Shown piece after piece: positions 11,156-23,239 of a stretch of 64,000 nucleotides of DNA. The translations under genes and the position numbers were made by a program. Numbering within the stretch: the stretch's first letter is position 1; every line of letters starts with the position of its first letter. The notes below the pieces were generated by a model. That model was not told where the DNA came from, did not search any database, and saw only the letters and a program-made list of their open reading frames with translations. Source of the DNA: Polytrichum commune (taxonomy: Eukaryota; Streptophyta; Polytrichopsida; Polytrichales; Polytrichaceae); assembly GCA_950295325.1 (NCBI GenBank), contig OX485809.1, positions 33,804,144-33,868,143 on the forward strand, written 5' to 3'.

Positions 11156-13110
11156 TACAACGATGTACTTGCTTGATGATGTTGTGAAGTAATCGTTGTT
11201 GTTATTATATAGGCATGATTTGGACATGTTTAGCATAACATGAGATTACTATGGAGCTGCGTTGGGCTCTGTGGGGTTGAGAATTCATGGGGCATTATGC
11301 TCCCCTTACGGCTAGGACAAACCAACCCGTACAATTGGCTCTTTGGAGGCGAGGGTTTAGGCATTCAACAAGGAACGAGTGTATGGGTTGGTTCGCCCAA
11401 ATCCTCCCCTTACTCTAGAGATGATGTATTTGTGAGCTCACTCAGGCTGAGTGACATGGATCTCCATGAACCGGTGTACCACCACATGGAGATTTTCAGT
11501 CTTTAACTAATGCATAAAGGAAGCAAGGCTCTAAAACTAAGCACCGCTATGAGTGTTGGGATGAATTACATGGCGATGTGTTTACCAAATTAGTCTAGCG
11601 AGATCAAGTCAGTATGAATCGTGGATGAACGGGCTACGGTTTAACGAAGTCCCTTATAAGATCGAGGGTTGTTTCATTCCAACTAGACTCCACTACACCA
11701 CGATTTGGGATCATTGATGCTAATTCCGAAGTTGAATCTCCTTTACACGCTCTGATATAATACGTTGTTTTTCCACCCCACACAACATACGAGTTTACGA
11801 AGACAAACACGAACCCCGCGCACCCCGATACACCCTAAACTCCGTAATGTCAACCTTTGTAACGTCGCTCACTCTCTACTATCCCGAAACCCTAGGGAAC
11901 GGATGTGCGTAGTTCAAATCTTACCCCTTGTTGTCACATTTCTCTCCCTTATATCACGAATTTTGTCATTAATACAAACCACCCAAGAAGTCAACCCACA
12001 CCGCGCAATGTGTCAACACGTGGAGTGTCACCTTCTTATTCTTCTTCCTTCTTCGTCTACCACTTGTTGAATGTTGGTGCACGCATATGTCACATCGCTT
12101 GGGAAGGCCAAGTGAAGTGGACCACACCACACCACACCATTAACACGTTGCACTTTGTGGTATTCCATAACGTCACATGCTGCACTAATTCACTTGTATC
12201 ACACATCCACGTTAACACTACAGACAGACCTCCGTAATATCATGTGCACTTTGGTTGCCACAAGTGTGACACTACGGAGCTTAGAGTGTACTACTTTCCA
12301 TGGCAGGTCGTTAGTGCGGTGGAAGACTCGTTGCCATTTTACCTCGGGGGTGAGAGAGAGAGAGGGAGGGGAGGGGAGGGGGGGGGGCATGTAAGGTAAG
12401 GTAAGGTTGTGTAAGATTGAATGTGGCCTGGGTGTCACTTCATGATGGGGAACATGCAAATGCAGGAGGAGCAGGAGCAGGAGCAGGGAGACTGGTGCTC
12501 CATGCTTCAAGCTTTCTTACTCTACACTGCTGTTACTTTACTACTGCCACAGTGGTGTGACTCACCTTCACTGCAGTCAAGGGACTACTACTTTACTGGG
12601 TCACTCACTCACTCAGCCGCAGTGATGAGCGAGCTGCTACTAAACTAATAACTTAATTGCAGCGTAGTGGAGTGGAGTGGCCCGCAGCAGGCCAAAGGGC
12701 TTGGAGCGCCGCACCCTCCTCCCCTCAGGCCAATACAGTAGTAATTTAACTTAACTTAACTTAACTTCAGGAAAAAGGAGAGAGAAAGAGAGAAAGAGGA
12801 GAGGAGAGGAGAGGAGAGGAGATTAGATTAGATTAGATCATATTCTTAATCAAGGAATTGGCTGCTAGTACAGCTAATCCGGCGAGTCGCCACCGTTGGC
12901 ATTCTAATAAACAATACTAATTAGCAAGACCCAGTAGGAGGAGTAGGAGGAGGAGGAGGAGTATTACTGTAGTGGTTATTAGCTATGGTGTAGGTGGTAT
13001 ATGGTAACAGCCTTCTTGCTGCGTTGCTGCTGCTGCTGCTGCATCGTCGCCAAATTCGGTGCCCATCACAAAATATCTTCCGCAGTGGGCTCCAGTAGGC
13101 TCAAAGTTAC
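11156..13110. other. Spacer with simple-sequence tracts
   Basis: No gene is supported. Low-complexity tracts include CCACACCACACCACACC (about 12123-12139), GGGGAGGGGAGGGG (about 12367-12387), GTAAGGTAAGGTAAGG (about 12391-12406), TTAACTTAACTTAACTT (about 12747-12767), AGGAGAGGAGAGG and AGATTAGATTAGATT (about 12795-12838), a GGA-rich tract (about 12940-12961) and a (CTG)n tract (about 13026-13041). The open frames here follow these tracts. Confidence 0.55.
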
Positions 13111-14316
13111 ATCCCCTATCCCCACACAGCTTTCACGATGACTCAAAGTCGGGTGAAGTCCTCAAAACCCGGGTGAAGTTCTCTGGGTTATGGCGGAGGT
13201 GCCCAGCTATCCCGGTGTACCCGACAAGAACTTGCTCAAGAGTTTTTTCGAGTAGGTTTCAATTGAGTACGCAGTTTTCATACACATGTTTGTTGTTTTT
13301 ATCGACCAAGTAATGACATGTTAGATAGTTTTTTGTTTTTGTTTTTTGAAGCAAGTTCAAATGTTTTAGAGCAAGCCCACTCTCCTTGCATCTGCATCCA
13401 CATTTGCACTTTAATGTACGCAATGCAGGTGTAGATGTAGGGCAGCCGCCCACTCACTGACATAAATATCAAACACGGATGAGATTCTATGCCGGGAGCC
13501 TCGAACTCCCTACATGTGTGAGAGGTATGTAAGGAGGGTTATATATACTAAGACCACAAAAAACCAAACTTTCAACCTACTACTTTTCTCTAGTATAAGC
13601 TACTTGTAGATGAACCATATGAGTTTGAGAAATAACTGGTTGAGGTTTGAGACTCAAGGAAAATTACTAGTTACAACCGGATAGAGTTTTGAGAAATAAC
13701 AGGTTGAGGTTCGAGACTCGAGGAAAATTACTACTTACAGATGAATGGGATGAGTTTGAGAAATGAGCGGTCAAGGTTTGAGACTTCAAAAAATTAACCA
13801 TCACAAATGATCTGGATGAGTTTGAGAAATATCCCGTTGAAGTCCATGACTTCAAAAAAATACCGATCGTTTTGGAGGAACTTCAAAAGTTAGTATTGAA
13901 AACAATGCAAGTTGAGTGGCAGTTTTGCCTGGGTTTGCATTTGCATCATGAGCGGAGGCCACTTTTGATTCCCAGATGCAAATGCATATCCATGAACAAT
14001 TGGGGTTGCTCTTAGCACTCATGTGTCTTACCGTTGGTTTTTGTTAGTGAAGCTCCTCGCACTCTCGTAGCTAGAACTACAAGCAACCAATTACAAGCCT
14101 AGGGCCGGAGGCAACACTTTTTAAGGTCCTACATTCTTGCCTCGTCTCTAGGTACTGATGGGAGGGTTGGTGCTTGAGGTTTGAAATCTTCATCTTACAA
14201 GCATGCCACGTCCTTTGTCAACTAGGCTCGAGGCTAGATAACATTGATGGTGTGGAGGCCATGTTTTTGGAACGAACTTTTAGACTCAGCTAAAGTCATG
14301 TGGGAAGGGGGCATTA
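13111..14316 (-). mobile_element. Diverged, interrupted copy of the 28.4-kb PIF-like element
   Basis: The parts 13130-13265 and 14020-14316 match, in reverse orientation, the element at 28383-28893. Shared landmarks: GAGCAAGTTCTTGT, AACCCGGGT, GCCGGAGGCAACACTTTT (GGAGGCAACAC in common), TAGGTACTGATGGGAGGGT, TTGGTTTTTGTTA and the terminal GGGAAGGGGGCATTA. About 700 bp of unrelated sequence, including the 13.6-kb tandem array, interrupts it. The left end is poorly preserved. Confidence 0.6.
13609..13885 (-). repeat. Four-unit tandem array built from the AACCGGTT MITE
   Basis: Four head-to-tail units of 63-68 bp, anchored on GAGTTTGAGAAAT at 13621, 13684 (one extra T), 13752 and 13818. Each is followed by a GGTTGAGGTTYGAGACT-like stretch and AAAATTA. 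The unit equals the GATGAACCRGTTGAGTTTGA..ACCGGTTGAA segment inside the AACCGGTT MITEs. The last unit runs on into TACCGATCGTTTTGGAGGAA, the next part of the MITE, so the amplification happened inside a MITE copy. Confidence 0.85.
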
Positions 14317-14329
14317 TTTGGTTGCTTTT

Positions 14330-15028
14330 TCCAACTAAGGTAGATGGGTCTTAAATGGTTACCTTGTTCTGACCAACCCACTTCTCCTAGGATATGAAAC
14401 ACACGATTAGTAACATAGGAATACCGTGAATGGCCACTACTGGTACACTACACTAGGAGTAGAATTATTCTTGTTTTGTTTCACACCACTTGAGATCATT
14501 TTTGGGTGCCATCGAATTAACCGTTTTGTGAGCATGTGTATGCAAAGTATGATATTTTGATGCTCATATTAAAGTTTCTACTTGACAAGTAGGGAAAATG
14601 TAACTAATTATAAGCATGGAATTAGATTACGAAATAACTTGCATTCCTCATAATTTCTTCTACTCCATCTTTGGAAAACATTGCACAAATCTCAAGCCAC
14701 TCCGTATGGCCAAATCAAATTACTTTAATTGTTTCCATTTTTGTACCTTACGACATGGTTAGCAATTCCAATTTGAGGCCGTAGCAACTTTCCTCATGAT
14801 TTTTGAGGCTTATATTCTCATTTTTATACATAACTAAAGCAAAGATTCTCGTGCTCGTTAATGTTGTATAGGTGCCCACGAGTTTGTTGACTATGCATCC
14901 TAGAATGGTTATCATATTTTGAGCATGCAGTCCAATCCCTTTCAAACACATGTATATTTGGTATCCGGTCTTGGAGCCACACCTAACCACATACCACCCA
15001 AATATAGGTATCTACTTAAGATAAACAA
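14330..15028 (+). mobile_element. R1 element interrupted by R2
   Basis: The R1 left end TAAGGTAGATGGGTC, TTAAATGGTTACC and GAAACACACGATTAGTA lie at 14336-14419. R1 resumes at about 14754 with ATGGTTAGCAATTCCAATTT and ends with CACCTAACCACATACCACCC and AAATATAGGT. Between them sits R2 (14420-14753). R1 is the commonest repeat of this window, about 380 bp when uninterrupted, non-coding, with inverted ends related to AAGGTAGATGTGCC. Confidence 0.8.
14420..14753 (+). mobile_element. R2 insertion, copy 1
   Basis: Begins ACCGTGAATGGCCACTACT and ends near TTTGTACCTTACGAC. It matches 45385-45825 (TTCACACCAYTTG, TTGGGTGCCA, TATTTTGATGCTCA, AACTTGCATTCCTCAT) and, more weakly, 43199-43632. Non-coding and of unknown class. 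Confidence 0.7.
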
Positions 15029-15034
15029 CCAACT

Positions 15035-15335
15035 TCTCGTAGGACATGAGACGTGTGATTAGTACCAGATGGTTAGCATATCCAAATTGAAGCCATAAGT
15101 AACGACTTTCCTCATATTTCTCGAAGCTTGTATGAATATCTTATTCATATCAAAGTGAAGATTCTCGATCCTTTTAAATTAGTCATGTTGACTACCAAGT
15201 CAAAACGATTCTCATCATTTGAGTACGTAGCACAATCTATTTTAGACACGTGTCTTTTAATATCCGTTAATGAAGGCACCACAACTACCCACATATGACT
15301 CAAATATAGGTGTCGCAATAAGGGTTGCTACCTTA
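15035..15335 (+). mobile_element. R1 element
   Basis: Starts in GGACATGAGACGTGTGATTA and keeps GATGGTTAGCATATCCAAAT, TTTCCTCATA, AAGTGAAGATTCTCG, TTTTAGACACGTGTCTTTT and CAAATATAGGTGTC. Lies directly after the previous R1 copy in the same orientation. Confidence 0.75.
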
Positions 15336-15552
15336 GTACATCCTACATACATACACGACTACTTTATGGCAATTTGTGGGTGTAGTAAAACTATGCCCCC
15401 TCCCAAATTTGTTGTTTATTCATTCCAACTAGGTTCCACTGGGCTAAACCATCATATTTGACTTTCATTTATAAGTGACATGTCTACAAATAGAGATATG
15501 CAAACTATAAATTGTTGATCGGTGTTTTCACCCTCTTCTATGGTACGTTGGA

Positions 15553-15665
15553 ATCACCTATTAGTAGGGGTTATCATTTGGAGTTACAATTTGCTAGATA
15601 GTCTAAAAATGAGAGAGCACCATTTTCTACCCAAGTTAACATAGGTAGATGCTAGTATGTGCATC
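15553..15665 (-). mobile_element. GGAGTTA foldback MITE, partial copy
   Basis: One arm (TTATCATTTGGAGTTACAAT) plus an internal part matching the 10984 element in reverse (ACCATTTTCTACCCAAGTTA). The second arm is not recognisable. Confidence 0.5.
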
Positions 15666-15699
15666 AAAGAACAAGAAATAACTTACTTGGTCAAATTGG

Positions 15700-18600
15700 G
15701 TATGTCATAGATTATATGTTGAAATTTGTTGCAATTCTTTAGCAATTACCAATAAGACCCAACAAAAATGAAAGCAACTTTGTAGTAATAAATATGTTCA
15801 TATGCTTTAAATGAATGTCATAGGTGCAATGACCATGATGGGATGATAACTCCCACTATGGACTTAAACGACCCAAGTTGGCCATACTCATGATATTGGT
15901 TCGTTGAAGTGGCATGGGATGGGAATATTGGGATTGATCAACACCATGGCATAATTTTGTTCACTACCTCTACATAGGAAAAGATATACATCATGCCACA
16001 TGCCAATGTACATAATTAGCAAAAATATTGCTTAAGTTGTAGTCCTTTATAATAGGGCAACATACCTTGATTACTTGTGGATTGCGAAAGGTCTCGGTTT
16101 TCAGAGAGATGCAACTTGGCCTCTTAATCCCGTGCCAATAATTGCTAGCTACTTCACAAGCTAGTTGTCTATGCACTTAACGATGGCTGGCTATGTAAAG
16201 TTAACCCTTAAAATACATGGGGACCACAATATACAACCAAATACACAATTTACATGGACCTAATCGTACGTTGTATGTATATGGGATTGAAACTTTTGGT
16301 ATATACATTGTGTTATGTCAAGAAGAAGATCAAAATTTACTCATATTTGATATTGATGATCAATAGACAACATATGTATATCCGACCGAAGTCAGATGGA
16401 CTATGCATTGGAATTGAAATCTTCACTAGCATCAAGGCATTCCTCATCCATGTGTTCGTCCCTTTACTTTATACGTATCTTCAATATCCACAACCCTTTT
16501 GGTGTGCTATGAATGCTCTAAGGTAGGTTTCTCTAAGTTTCAGGGCTTGGTTTCATCATGTTAGATATGTAATTCCCAAATGCCCCCTCAAAGAAACTCC
16601 TTCAGGGTTTGCCCTTGTGCCACACTTTACTATCCACACATGATGGCGGGGGCAATGCAATGGTTCTCCTTCCAATGAGACCTTGGGGGAATGGATGATA
16701 CTTTTAGGAATGGATGAAAACTATATTGGCGAGGTGAGTTGTGGATGACCTTAACGGTGTTCCCCCACATATTTAACATTCTTTCCATGCATTTTCGTGT
16801 TCCTATGAAGACAGTTGTGACGCTTGGGGATCTGATTCCAATGGTGTTCTCAATGGCAGATCCCCAAAAACCACAGCTCCATTTCGAATAAATATAAATA
16901 TTATTTATGAAATTCATTAATTAAATTGAATTAAAATTACACCCGTATCTAAATACCGGCATGAAAGTGAGCCCGTTGGTCTAGTGCTGATCACGATATT
17001 CCGTGATGCAACATAAGATTTATGCCTCTATTAGGAGATGAGCTCTGGGGGTGTAATAGTTATCCAATTTCATTATGGTGGGGGGACATGTGCATGTTTG
17101 TTGTCTAGTTTTCTTTTATTTAGGATTAGATAAGTCATGTATTTAATGGCGTTGTGGTGTAGGCCTTTCATGAGGGTTTTGATGTTGGTTTAGAAATTTT
17201 TAGTTTGGTCAATTTCTCGATAGAATGTTCGTGTATAGCCCCTCTTACCCATGTAGTGATGGTGATGAGGAGTTGGTTTTCCATCCATTGTTTTGCATAG
17301 CGTTAATTAATGGGTCATAAAGGGGCTGAAATTTCATGCAATGGGCCTCAAGTGGAATTGGCCTGGCCTCTAGGTGTAAAGCGGCCCTTGGTGAAGCCAA
17401 CTTGCTACAGAAAAAAGTTTCCAATTCGGGCTGCCCGTCACGGTGGTTCGCATACGTGGGACCCACATCGAGTGTGTGGAGTAAAGGGAACCTGCCCGGA
17501 TGGCCAGGACCTGTATGGTGGGCCCCTCCATGCAGATGTGTGTGTGTGTGTGTATGTTCTATATCTCCTTATTACCAGTTCGTCCGGTGAAGATGGATGA
17601 TATAATGGCCTTACCGAACGACAGAAGTCATCCGCACCGCTCGAACTCATTATTTTAGTGTTTGTTGCTGTCGGCCAGTTTACAGCCCTTGGCGGACATA
17701 GGGTAGGGGGTAGGGGACGACCAGGCGACAGTAGACACAGGACCGCCAATTCTGTTATTGGCCTGGCCTCCACTGTCCTTACTATCTAGAGCACCCTACT
17801 GCTGCGTCCCTAGGCCTTGGCCTGCATGCCTTAATTATGGCCATGATGCCCCCCCACGTTCTCCACTACCATCCCATCCCCATACATGCATGGCATGGCA
17901 TCGCATCGCATCGGATACTTACAGCATACTATGACCCCATGCTATGTGCATGCATGGGTGCCACATCTAAGAGTAGGGTAAGGATAACAGTGTGTCTTAA
18001 TTAAATGGTCAGTGCTTTTGGTATGGTGGCCGTTATTTGATTATTTCTCAAATTGAATGTCAGGGTTAGTAAGGAAGGGTAGAAGGGGTGCGGAAACCCA
18101 ACACTTTCAGTGTTCGGCCTACATCCTAATCTTTGTCTGTTTTTTTTTTTTGTACATCTTAGAATTTTCCGGGTGTAATATGGCCTTCCTTCTATACAAA
18201 ATCAATGGGTTTTCGGCCTGACCATGGTTCATTTTAGTATCTAAACCGACAATGAGACATCTTGGGCTCACCCTTGCATGTAGTTCAACGATCAAACCAT
18301 TAGTAAAACCCAACTTCGGTGAGCCAATCCGCATGTTGTATGCCCGTGGTGGGCCCCACGTTATAGCTGGCACTTAGTATGCAGGTGAGTATACGATTGT
18401 CGGGGCATAACTTCGCAGGGATTGGGCGAGCATGTCACCGTATATGGCTCGTGGTCATTTGCTTATTTCCTAATACAAAGGGAGCTAAGCTTGCATGCTT
18501 AGTGATGTTGTGTTTTGAAGTCCATTCGAATGAGTGGTATGCATGACCATCTTAAACGTAGTGGAAACAAAATTTGAAATAAATAAATTGCATATCATAT

Positions 18601-19070
18601 GAATGTACTACAATTGTTTTATGGTCACTTACACCCATCTTTCTAAACCCCTCCCCATACCGACACTTTTCCAATGCCAACAACTCCCAAACCTGTCTTT
18701 TATAATCACCCAAAATGATTATTTTTTTTTTTTTCTTATTAAAACAAACTGCTTCTTCCAAAATCGCCCCCACCTTTTGCCCAAACCACCCTTGCATTGA
18801 AATCAACACTTCACCCAATGAAAGAATCGAGCCCTTGTAACTTTTGCATGCAAGATCTTTACAAACACGTATAAACAACACACCCCTACCTACATTACGA
18901 CGCTTGCCCAAATCCAACCCAACTTCCGCCTAAAATCAACCTTGCATTTTCTTACTCCCTTATCAACCCCCACTTTGCGTTGGATACAACTGCATAGTGT
19001 AAGGTGTGTTCTACTTACGGCATTAGGAGGCGCACATAGGTGTTGATTTGCACCCTCTATCTTAAGAGTT
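15700..19070. other. Spacer without recognised gene
   Basis: I see no supported gene. Local features are a (GT)n tract at 17538-17553, a more GC-rich patch at about 17400-17850 and a GGCATGGCATCGCATCGCAT tract at about 17892-17913. The open frames at 16254-16526, 16630-16917 and 17438-17773 lack recognisable domains. Confidence 0.5.
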
Positions 19071-19074
19071 ATCT

Positions 19075-19345
19075 TGGATCCACGAATGTGATAAGTATGA
19101 GATTTTAGCAACAATATGTGGATTTTTTTCCCCAAGTTCTCATGTTCTTGTGATTTCTCAAAGCCAAAAGTGTTGGAGCCATAAAATGACCAAGTAGCTT
19201 CCCCCAATTTATGATGACTACTTATTTGAACATGAAGCCCAATCTCTTTCATACACGTGTATTTTTCATGCTCGTTCTTATACATGCACCTAACCATGAT
19301 AATTAACAAAATTAGGCACATTTACCTTATGCAGCCATGGTGTGG
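19075..19345 (+). mobile_element. R1 element, diverged
   Basis: Carries CAATCTCTTTCATACACGTG, TGCTCGTTCTTATACATGC, CACCTAACCATGATAATTAA and ATTAGGCACATTTACCTTA, the 3' half and end of R1. Confidence 0.6.
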
Positions 19346-20120
19346 GAACTTGCAACTCTGCATACAATCTCAATTGTTGGATCTCAGATCTTGGATTGTC
19401 TCACATGGTGAGCAATTGCATATCATGAAGATCGTGATTTCAAAAATTCATGAATGGAGTTGGGACATGAAAGTTATAGGAGGTCCAAGTGAAGACTTCG
19501 TGTCTCCTTAAACCATAAACACCCAAGCCCTACAATCGTCACATTGTGCTATATAATGAAGGTTGCAACATTAGAAAGCAAGCAAGCAAACATTGGAAAG
19601 CAAGCAAACTTGTTGCTATGGATTCACATCCATGTGGTTGATGTCTTGACATAACTTGGTCATCTCCACGTGAGTGTTTCTACTTCTAGAGTGAAAAATT
19701 CCTCATAATTCGAGATTACATAGCTTTGGGTTAAAACCCTTTAGGTGTTATGAGTGCATGTATCGAAACATCAAAACCGATCATGACTATTTATGGATAC
19801 TATGGAATGATAATATAGTTTGAATGAAAAGGTATACTAAATATAGACATCATACAAAGACTAAAATTCTATAGTCTATATGACGATGATTAATGTCTGC
19901 CCTAACCCTAAACCCCTCTCAAATTCAATTGGTTCATTTGTAACTAGCAATCGGTTCTCCCCGTGCAATTCGTATGCAATGCAATAGTATGCATCCCAGA
20001 TGTTTATACTTCTAGTTGATTGGACATCATGATCAACTTCAAAGACCCTACATCAGTCTAGCCCAAGTCATTTGAGATGAATTGGCCATAAGGTATATGG
20101 ATGTTATTTGGATTTGGTTT

Positions 20121-20375
20121 GAGATGACCCTAAACCACAAGGTTATAGTGGAGAGGTAGTGGTTGGCGGTTCGATTCCCATTATGAAATCTTCTCTCTAC
20201 TTGACAGAAAAAAAAACTAGCTAGCTAGGTAGGAAGCCAAGAGCCCACCCACCGCAAGGTAGGCAATATACCCCACCTTGCACCAAGTAGATTCTTTAAT
20301 AAGGTAGGGCCAACGGATTCAAATTCACGTCAAATCGCCCGACATTGGTTATTTATTTATGTATTTATTTATGTT
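20121..20375 (+). mobile_element. tRNA-derived SINE, copy 1
   Basis: Contains GGTTCGATTCC at 20168-20178, an exact match to the RNA polymerase III B box of tRNA genes, about 45 bases after GAGATGACCCTAA. The tail carries TAGGTAGGAAGCCAAGAGCC, CACCCACCGCAAGGTAGGCA and CACCTTGCACCAAG. The same unit lies in reverse at 22208-22465. Two copies sharing a body joined to a B box are best explained as a SINE family. The A box is weak. Confidence 0.7.
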
Positions 20376-20394
20376 ATTCATATTTGTTTTTGTT

Positions 20395-20640
20395 TTTTTA
20401 TCGGACGCTTATATTTGGTTGGTGTGTGGTTAGGTAAAAGATCAAAAAACAAACACCATAATGACACATGTCCAAAAGAGATTGGACCGAGTCTTGAACT
20501 TTTGCTAACTACTCTACACTCAATTAGTGAAAACGATTGAAACATATATATATATATATATGTACATTCAATCAAAGAATCAACAGAACGCACACTTTTG
20601 ATAACCATGACTGAATCATAAGTATTCTGATTTTCAATCC
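20395..20640 (-). mobile_element. R1 element, reverse, partial
   Basis: GGACGCTTATATTTGGTTGG, GTGTGGTTAGGTAAAAGATC, GACACATGTCCAAAAGAGAT and TTGGACCGAG match R1 in reverse. A (TA)n tract at 20543-20560 interrupts it. Confidence 0.65.
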
Positions 20641-21015
20641 ATCTTTTGGTTGATGCTTCATCATAGATTTGCTAACGCAACACAAGATCCAATCGGTGGA
20701 AGTGAGAGAACATGCAAGAATCAAACTGCATAACAGCCACACATACCTTCAAACTTTGCACAGGATGGGGATATTCGTGTTGAGATGACGATGAGAGGTG
20801 TGCCAATTCATCTCATCACGTGTGACCATTCCACTCTCCACCCTTACCTTAACTTAGTACTCCAACATCAGTGCCAGCTTGAAGCACTTTGTAAGACACA
20901 CATAATCATCATCATCACCACAGGCAACAGAATGACTGTATATACGATCCCGTTTCCTCGCGTCAATTTAACTTACACCTGCCTCGCTTCCTCTCTTTCT
21001 CTTTCTTGCTCGAAC

Positions 21016-21501
21016 CAGTGATCGGGGAGATTTGTGGGCATAATCGGTTGAGATGATCCTAGTGCTTGCAAGTCCAACCGGTTACATGTTCACATCCTCC
21101 GGTTTTCCTTCATTAAATTGGGGTATATTCTTTAAATCCCTCTAAAACAATCGGTGACTTTCTTGCAGTCTTGAACTACTTCAACCGGTTACAGTAACCT
21201 CCCGCTTAAGTACACAACTTGAACATGCGCAGTTTGTGCGTACTTAGCTGGTAGGTGCGTACTTTAGGATTTAGGGTTTCCCAAATCGCGAGCGGTCGAC
21301 CTCAAAGCCAAACGCAAAAAAAACTTCAAAACTTACACCAAATGACGATTCACGACATGTTCAACTAAGAAATCTTGAACCCTGATTTTTTTGCCAAATA
21401 ATGCGTACTTAACCGGGATGCGTACTTAAGCGGGAGGTTACTGTATTTCTCGAACTCAACCGGTTCATTTGTAACTAACTGCCGGTTCTCCCCGATCATT
21501 G
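21016..21501 (+). mobile_element. AACCGGTT hAT-like MITE, copy 2, with nested insertion
   Basis: Starts CAGTGATCGGGGAGATTTG and ends GGTTCTCCCCGATCATTG. The exact 8-bp duplication GCTCGAAC flanks it at 21008-21015 and 21502-21509. Removing the nested element at 21192-21443 and one TA gives 232 bp, matching the uninterrupted copy at 36862-37087. Repeated CCGGTT palindromes lie inside. Non-coding. Confidence 0.9.
21192..21443. mobile_element. TA-flanked pogo/mariner-type MITE nested in hAT-like MITE
   Basis: A 252-bp insertion. Its left end begins CAGTAACCTCCCGCTTAAGT and continues AC. The right end is the exact reverse complement over at least 22 bases (ACTTAAGCGGGAGGTTACTG). TA flanks both sides (21190-21191 and 21444-21445). 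The uninterrupted sister MITE at 36.9 kb reads GGTTATTTCTC at this point, which gives the empty site. TA duplication with ends starting CAGT fits pogo-type elements (compare the Emigrant MITEs of Arabidopsis). No open frame. Confidence 0.9.
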
Positions 21502-22207
21502 GCTCGAACACCATGACGGTCTCTCAATTAAAGCTCCGTTGGGAATCATAAGAAATCTCGACAAAATTCGACTCCCAACTTCTATAATAACTTATAATAC
21601 CAGCAGCAGCAGAGGAGCAGTGTTTGATATGTTGGAGTGGCTGCATGCAGTTTGTGTCGTTTGTGTTTGACACCACAATCACTTGAAGGTCGGGGACGGG
21701 GTCGAGTCGGCTCCCACTTCAGCCAATACCTTTTGCAAGCCAGTTTTTTGTCACAACAGTGTCCCACGCTTTGTCCCTTGTGGTGTCCTCGCACACTACA
21801 AGCCAAACGCTTTTGAATCATGGTGTACGCATTTGCTGTTTATAGAGTATGACTTTAGTCTGCACCTCCAGTTACAGTGTGTCCGAAAGTTACTCATCCC
21901 GGGAGAATATGAGAACGTATTGTTAATAATATTAATATTAATAAGAACGTAACCCCCCCCCCCCCCACCCCATGTGTATATGATTAGAAGCAAGTTAAAA
22001 GTTGTTGATCCATGCAACTTAGGGCCGCTTTCCACACCGACCAAGAGCCATGATCATGCAAAATCTAACGGCTCTCAAAGATCGTTCCAAAGGCCGTACA
22101 CCGTGGGAAATAGAAATCTAATTTTGCAATCGATAGGTCCTCGAGCTTAGTGGAAAGTGGAACCAGACCATATTGAGGAACCAAGAAAATCAATAAATCA
22201 ATAAATA

Positions 22208-22465
22208 AAATTTTAACCAACGTCGGGTAATCTGGTGTGAATTTGAGCCCGTTGGCTCTATCATGCTCAAGAATCCTCTTGGTGCAAGGTGGGGTTTTAC
22301 TGCCTACCTTGCGGTGGGTGGGCTCTTGGCTTCCTACCTACCTAGTTAGTTTTTTCCCATCAAGTAGAGAGAAGATTTCACAATGGGAATCGAACCGCCA
22401 ACCACTCCATTCGGAAGTGGGTACCTCTCCCCTATCATCTGGTAATTTAGGGTCATCTCGGATCT
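22208..22465 (-). mobile_element. tRNA-derived SINE, copy 2
   Basis: Reverse-orientation copy of the unit at 20121. The B box reads GGAATCGAACC on the plus strand at 22386-22396. GGTGGGTGGGCTCTTGGCTT, CCTACCTACCTAGTTAG and GAGAGAAGATTTCACAATGG match copy 1. Confidence 0.7.
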
Positions 22466-22529
22466 AGGACCAAGAAATGTTTCATGGACGATTCATAATA
22501 GTAGGTAGTATGGGATTCGATATGGCCAT

Positions 22530-22665
22530 GAGTAATTATACCTAGTGTTTTCAAGTCCAACCGGTTACATGTTGTGATCTTTTGGTTTTTGTTTATTGAT
22601 TTGAAGTATATTCCATAGATTCTTCTAAAATTATTGGTATATTTTCTTGATGTCGTGAACTTGGA
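22530..22665 (+). mobile_element. AACCGGTT MITE, decayed fragment
   Basis: CCTAGTGTTTTCAAGTCCAA, CCGGTTACATGTTG, TTGAAGTATATTCCATAGAT, TCTTCTAAAATTATTGGTA and TTGATGTCGTGAACTT follow the order seen in the intact copies, without the ends. Confidence 0.6.
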
Positions 22666-23239
22666 TTTATTCACTCTAGTCCACTTTGCATATGGGGTTT
22701 CACATGGAGAGCTTGATAGGGCTTTAAAACATTGAGATGGGTCTTGATGGGATTCCATGTGGGGCATCTATGATGGAAGTAGGTTTATAGTACATTTGGA
22801 CTTATGCATGAATTTTAGAAATAATAAAATTGTATATGTTCACTTCTATCGGTGGATTTTATTATAGAAATGGCAAAAATTAGTTATGTTTGTGGATTGC
22901 ATTTCTTGTTGTAGACATGTTTTGATGTATGCAAATTGTTTTCTTTGTGAAAAATACGCAACTAGAGTGAGTACTTGAGCATGTGTCTCCTCAAAGTATG
23001 TGTAATTAAGGTTTTCATCATACTCGTTTACTTTCTTCCCCCAAATAATATATGTTTCACGATATGCATGCCTTGATGGCTAGAAAGAACTCTTGTGTGC
23101 GTTGTAATTATGGACAAGATCGTTGTCCATGTTTTTCTCAACTCATAGTTTGGGGATCCAAACAAATGCACGTTCTTACATCTTATGAACAAAAACATAC
23201 AAAAGTATACTCAAGATTGTTGTCATACACACGTCATAA

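Noticed and set aside
16961..17060. GAGCCCGTTGGTCTAGTG, resembling an A box or the end of the SINE family
   Set aside because: No B box at the expected distance, and similarity to the 22.2-kb SINE is limited to a few bases.
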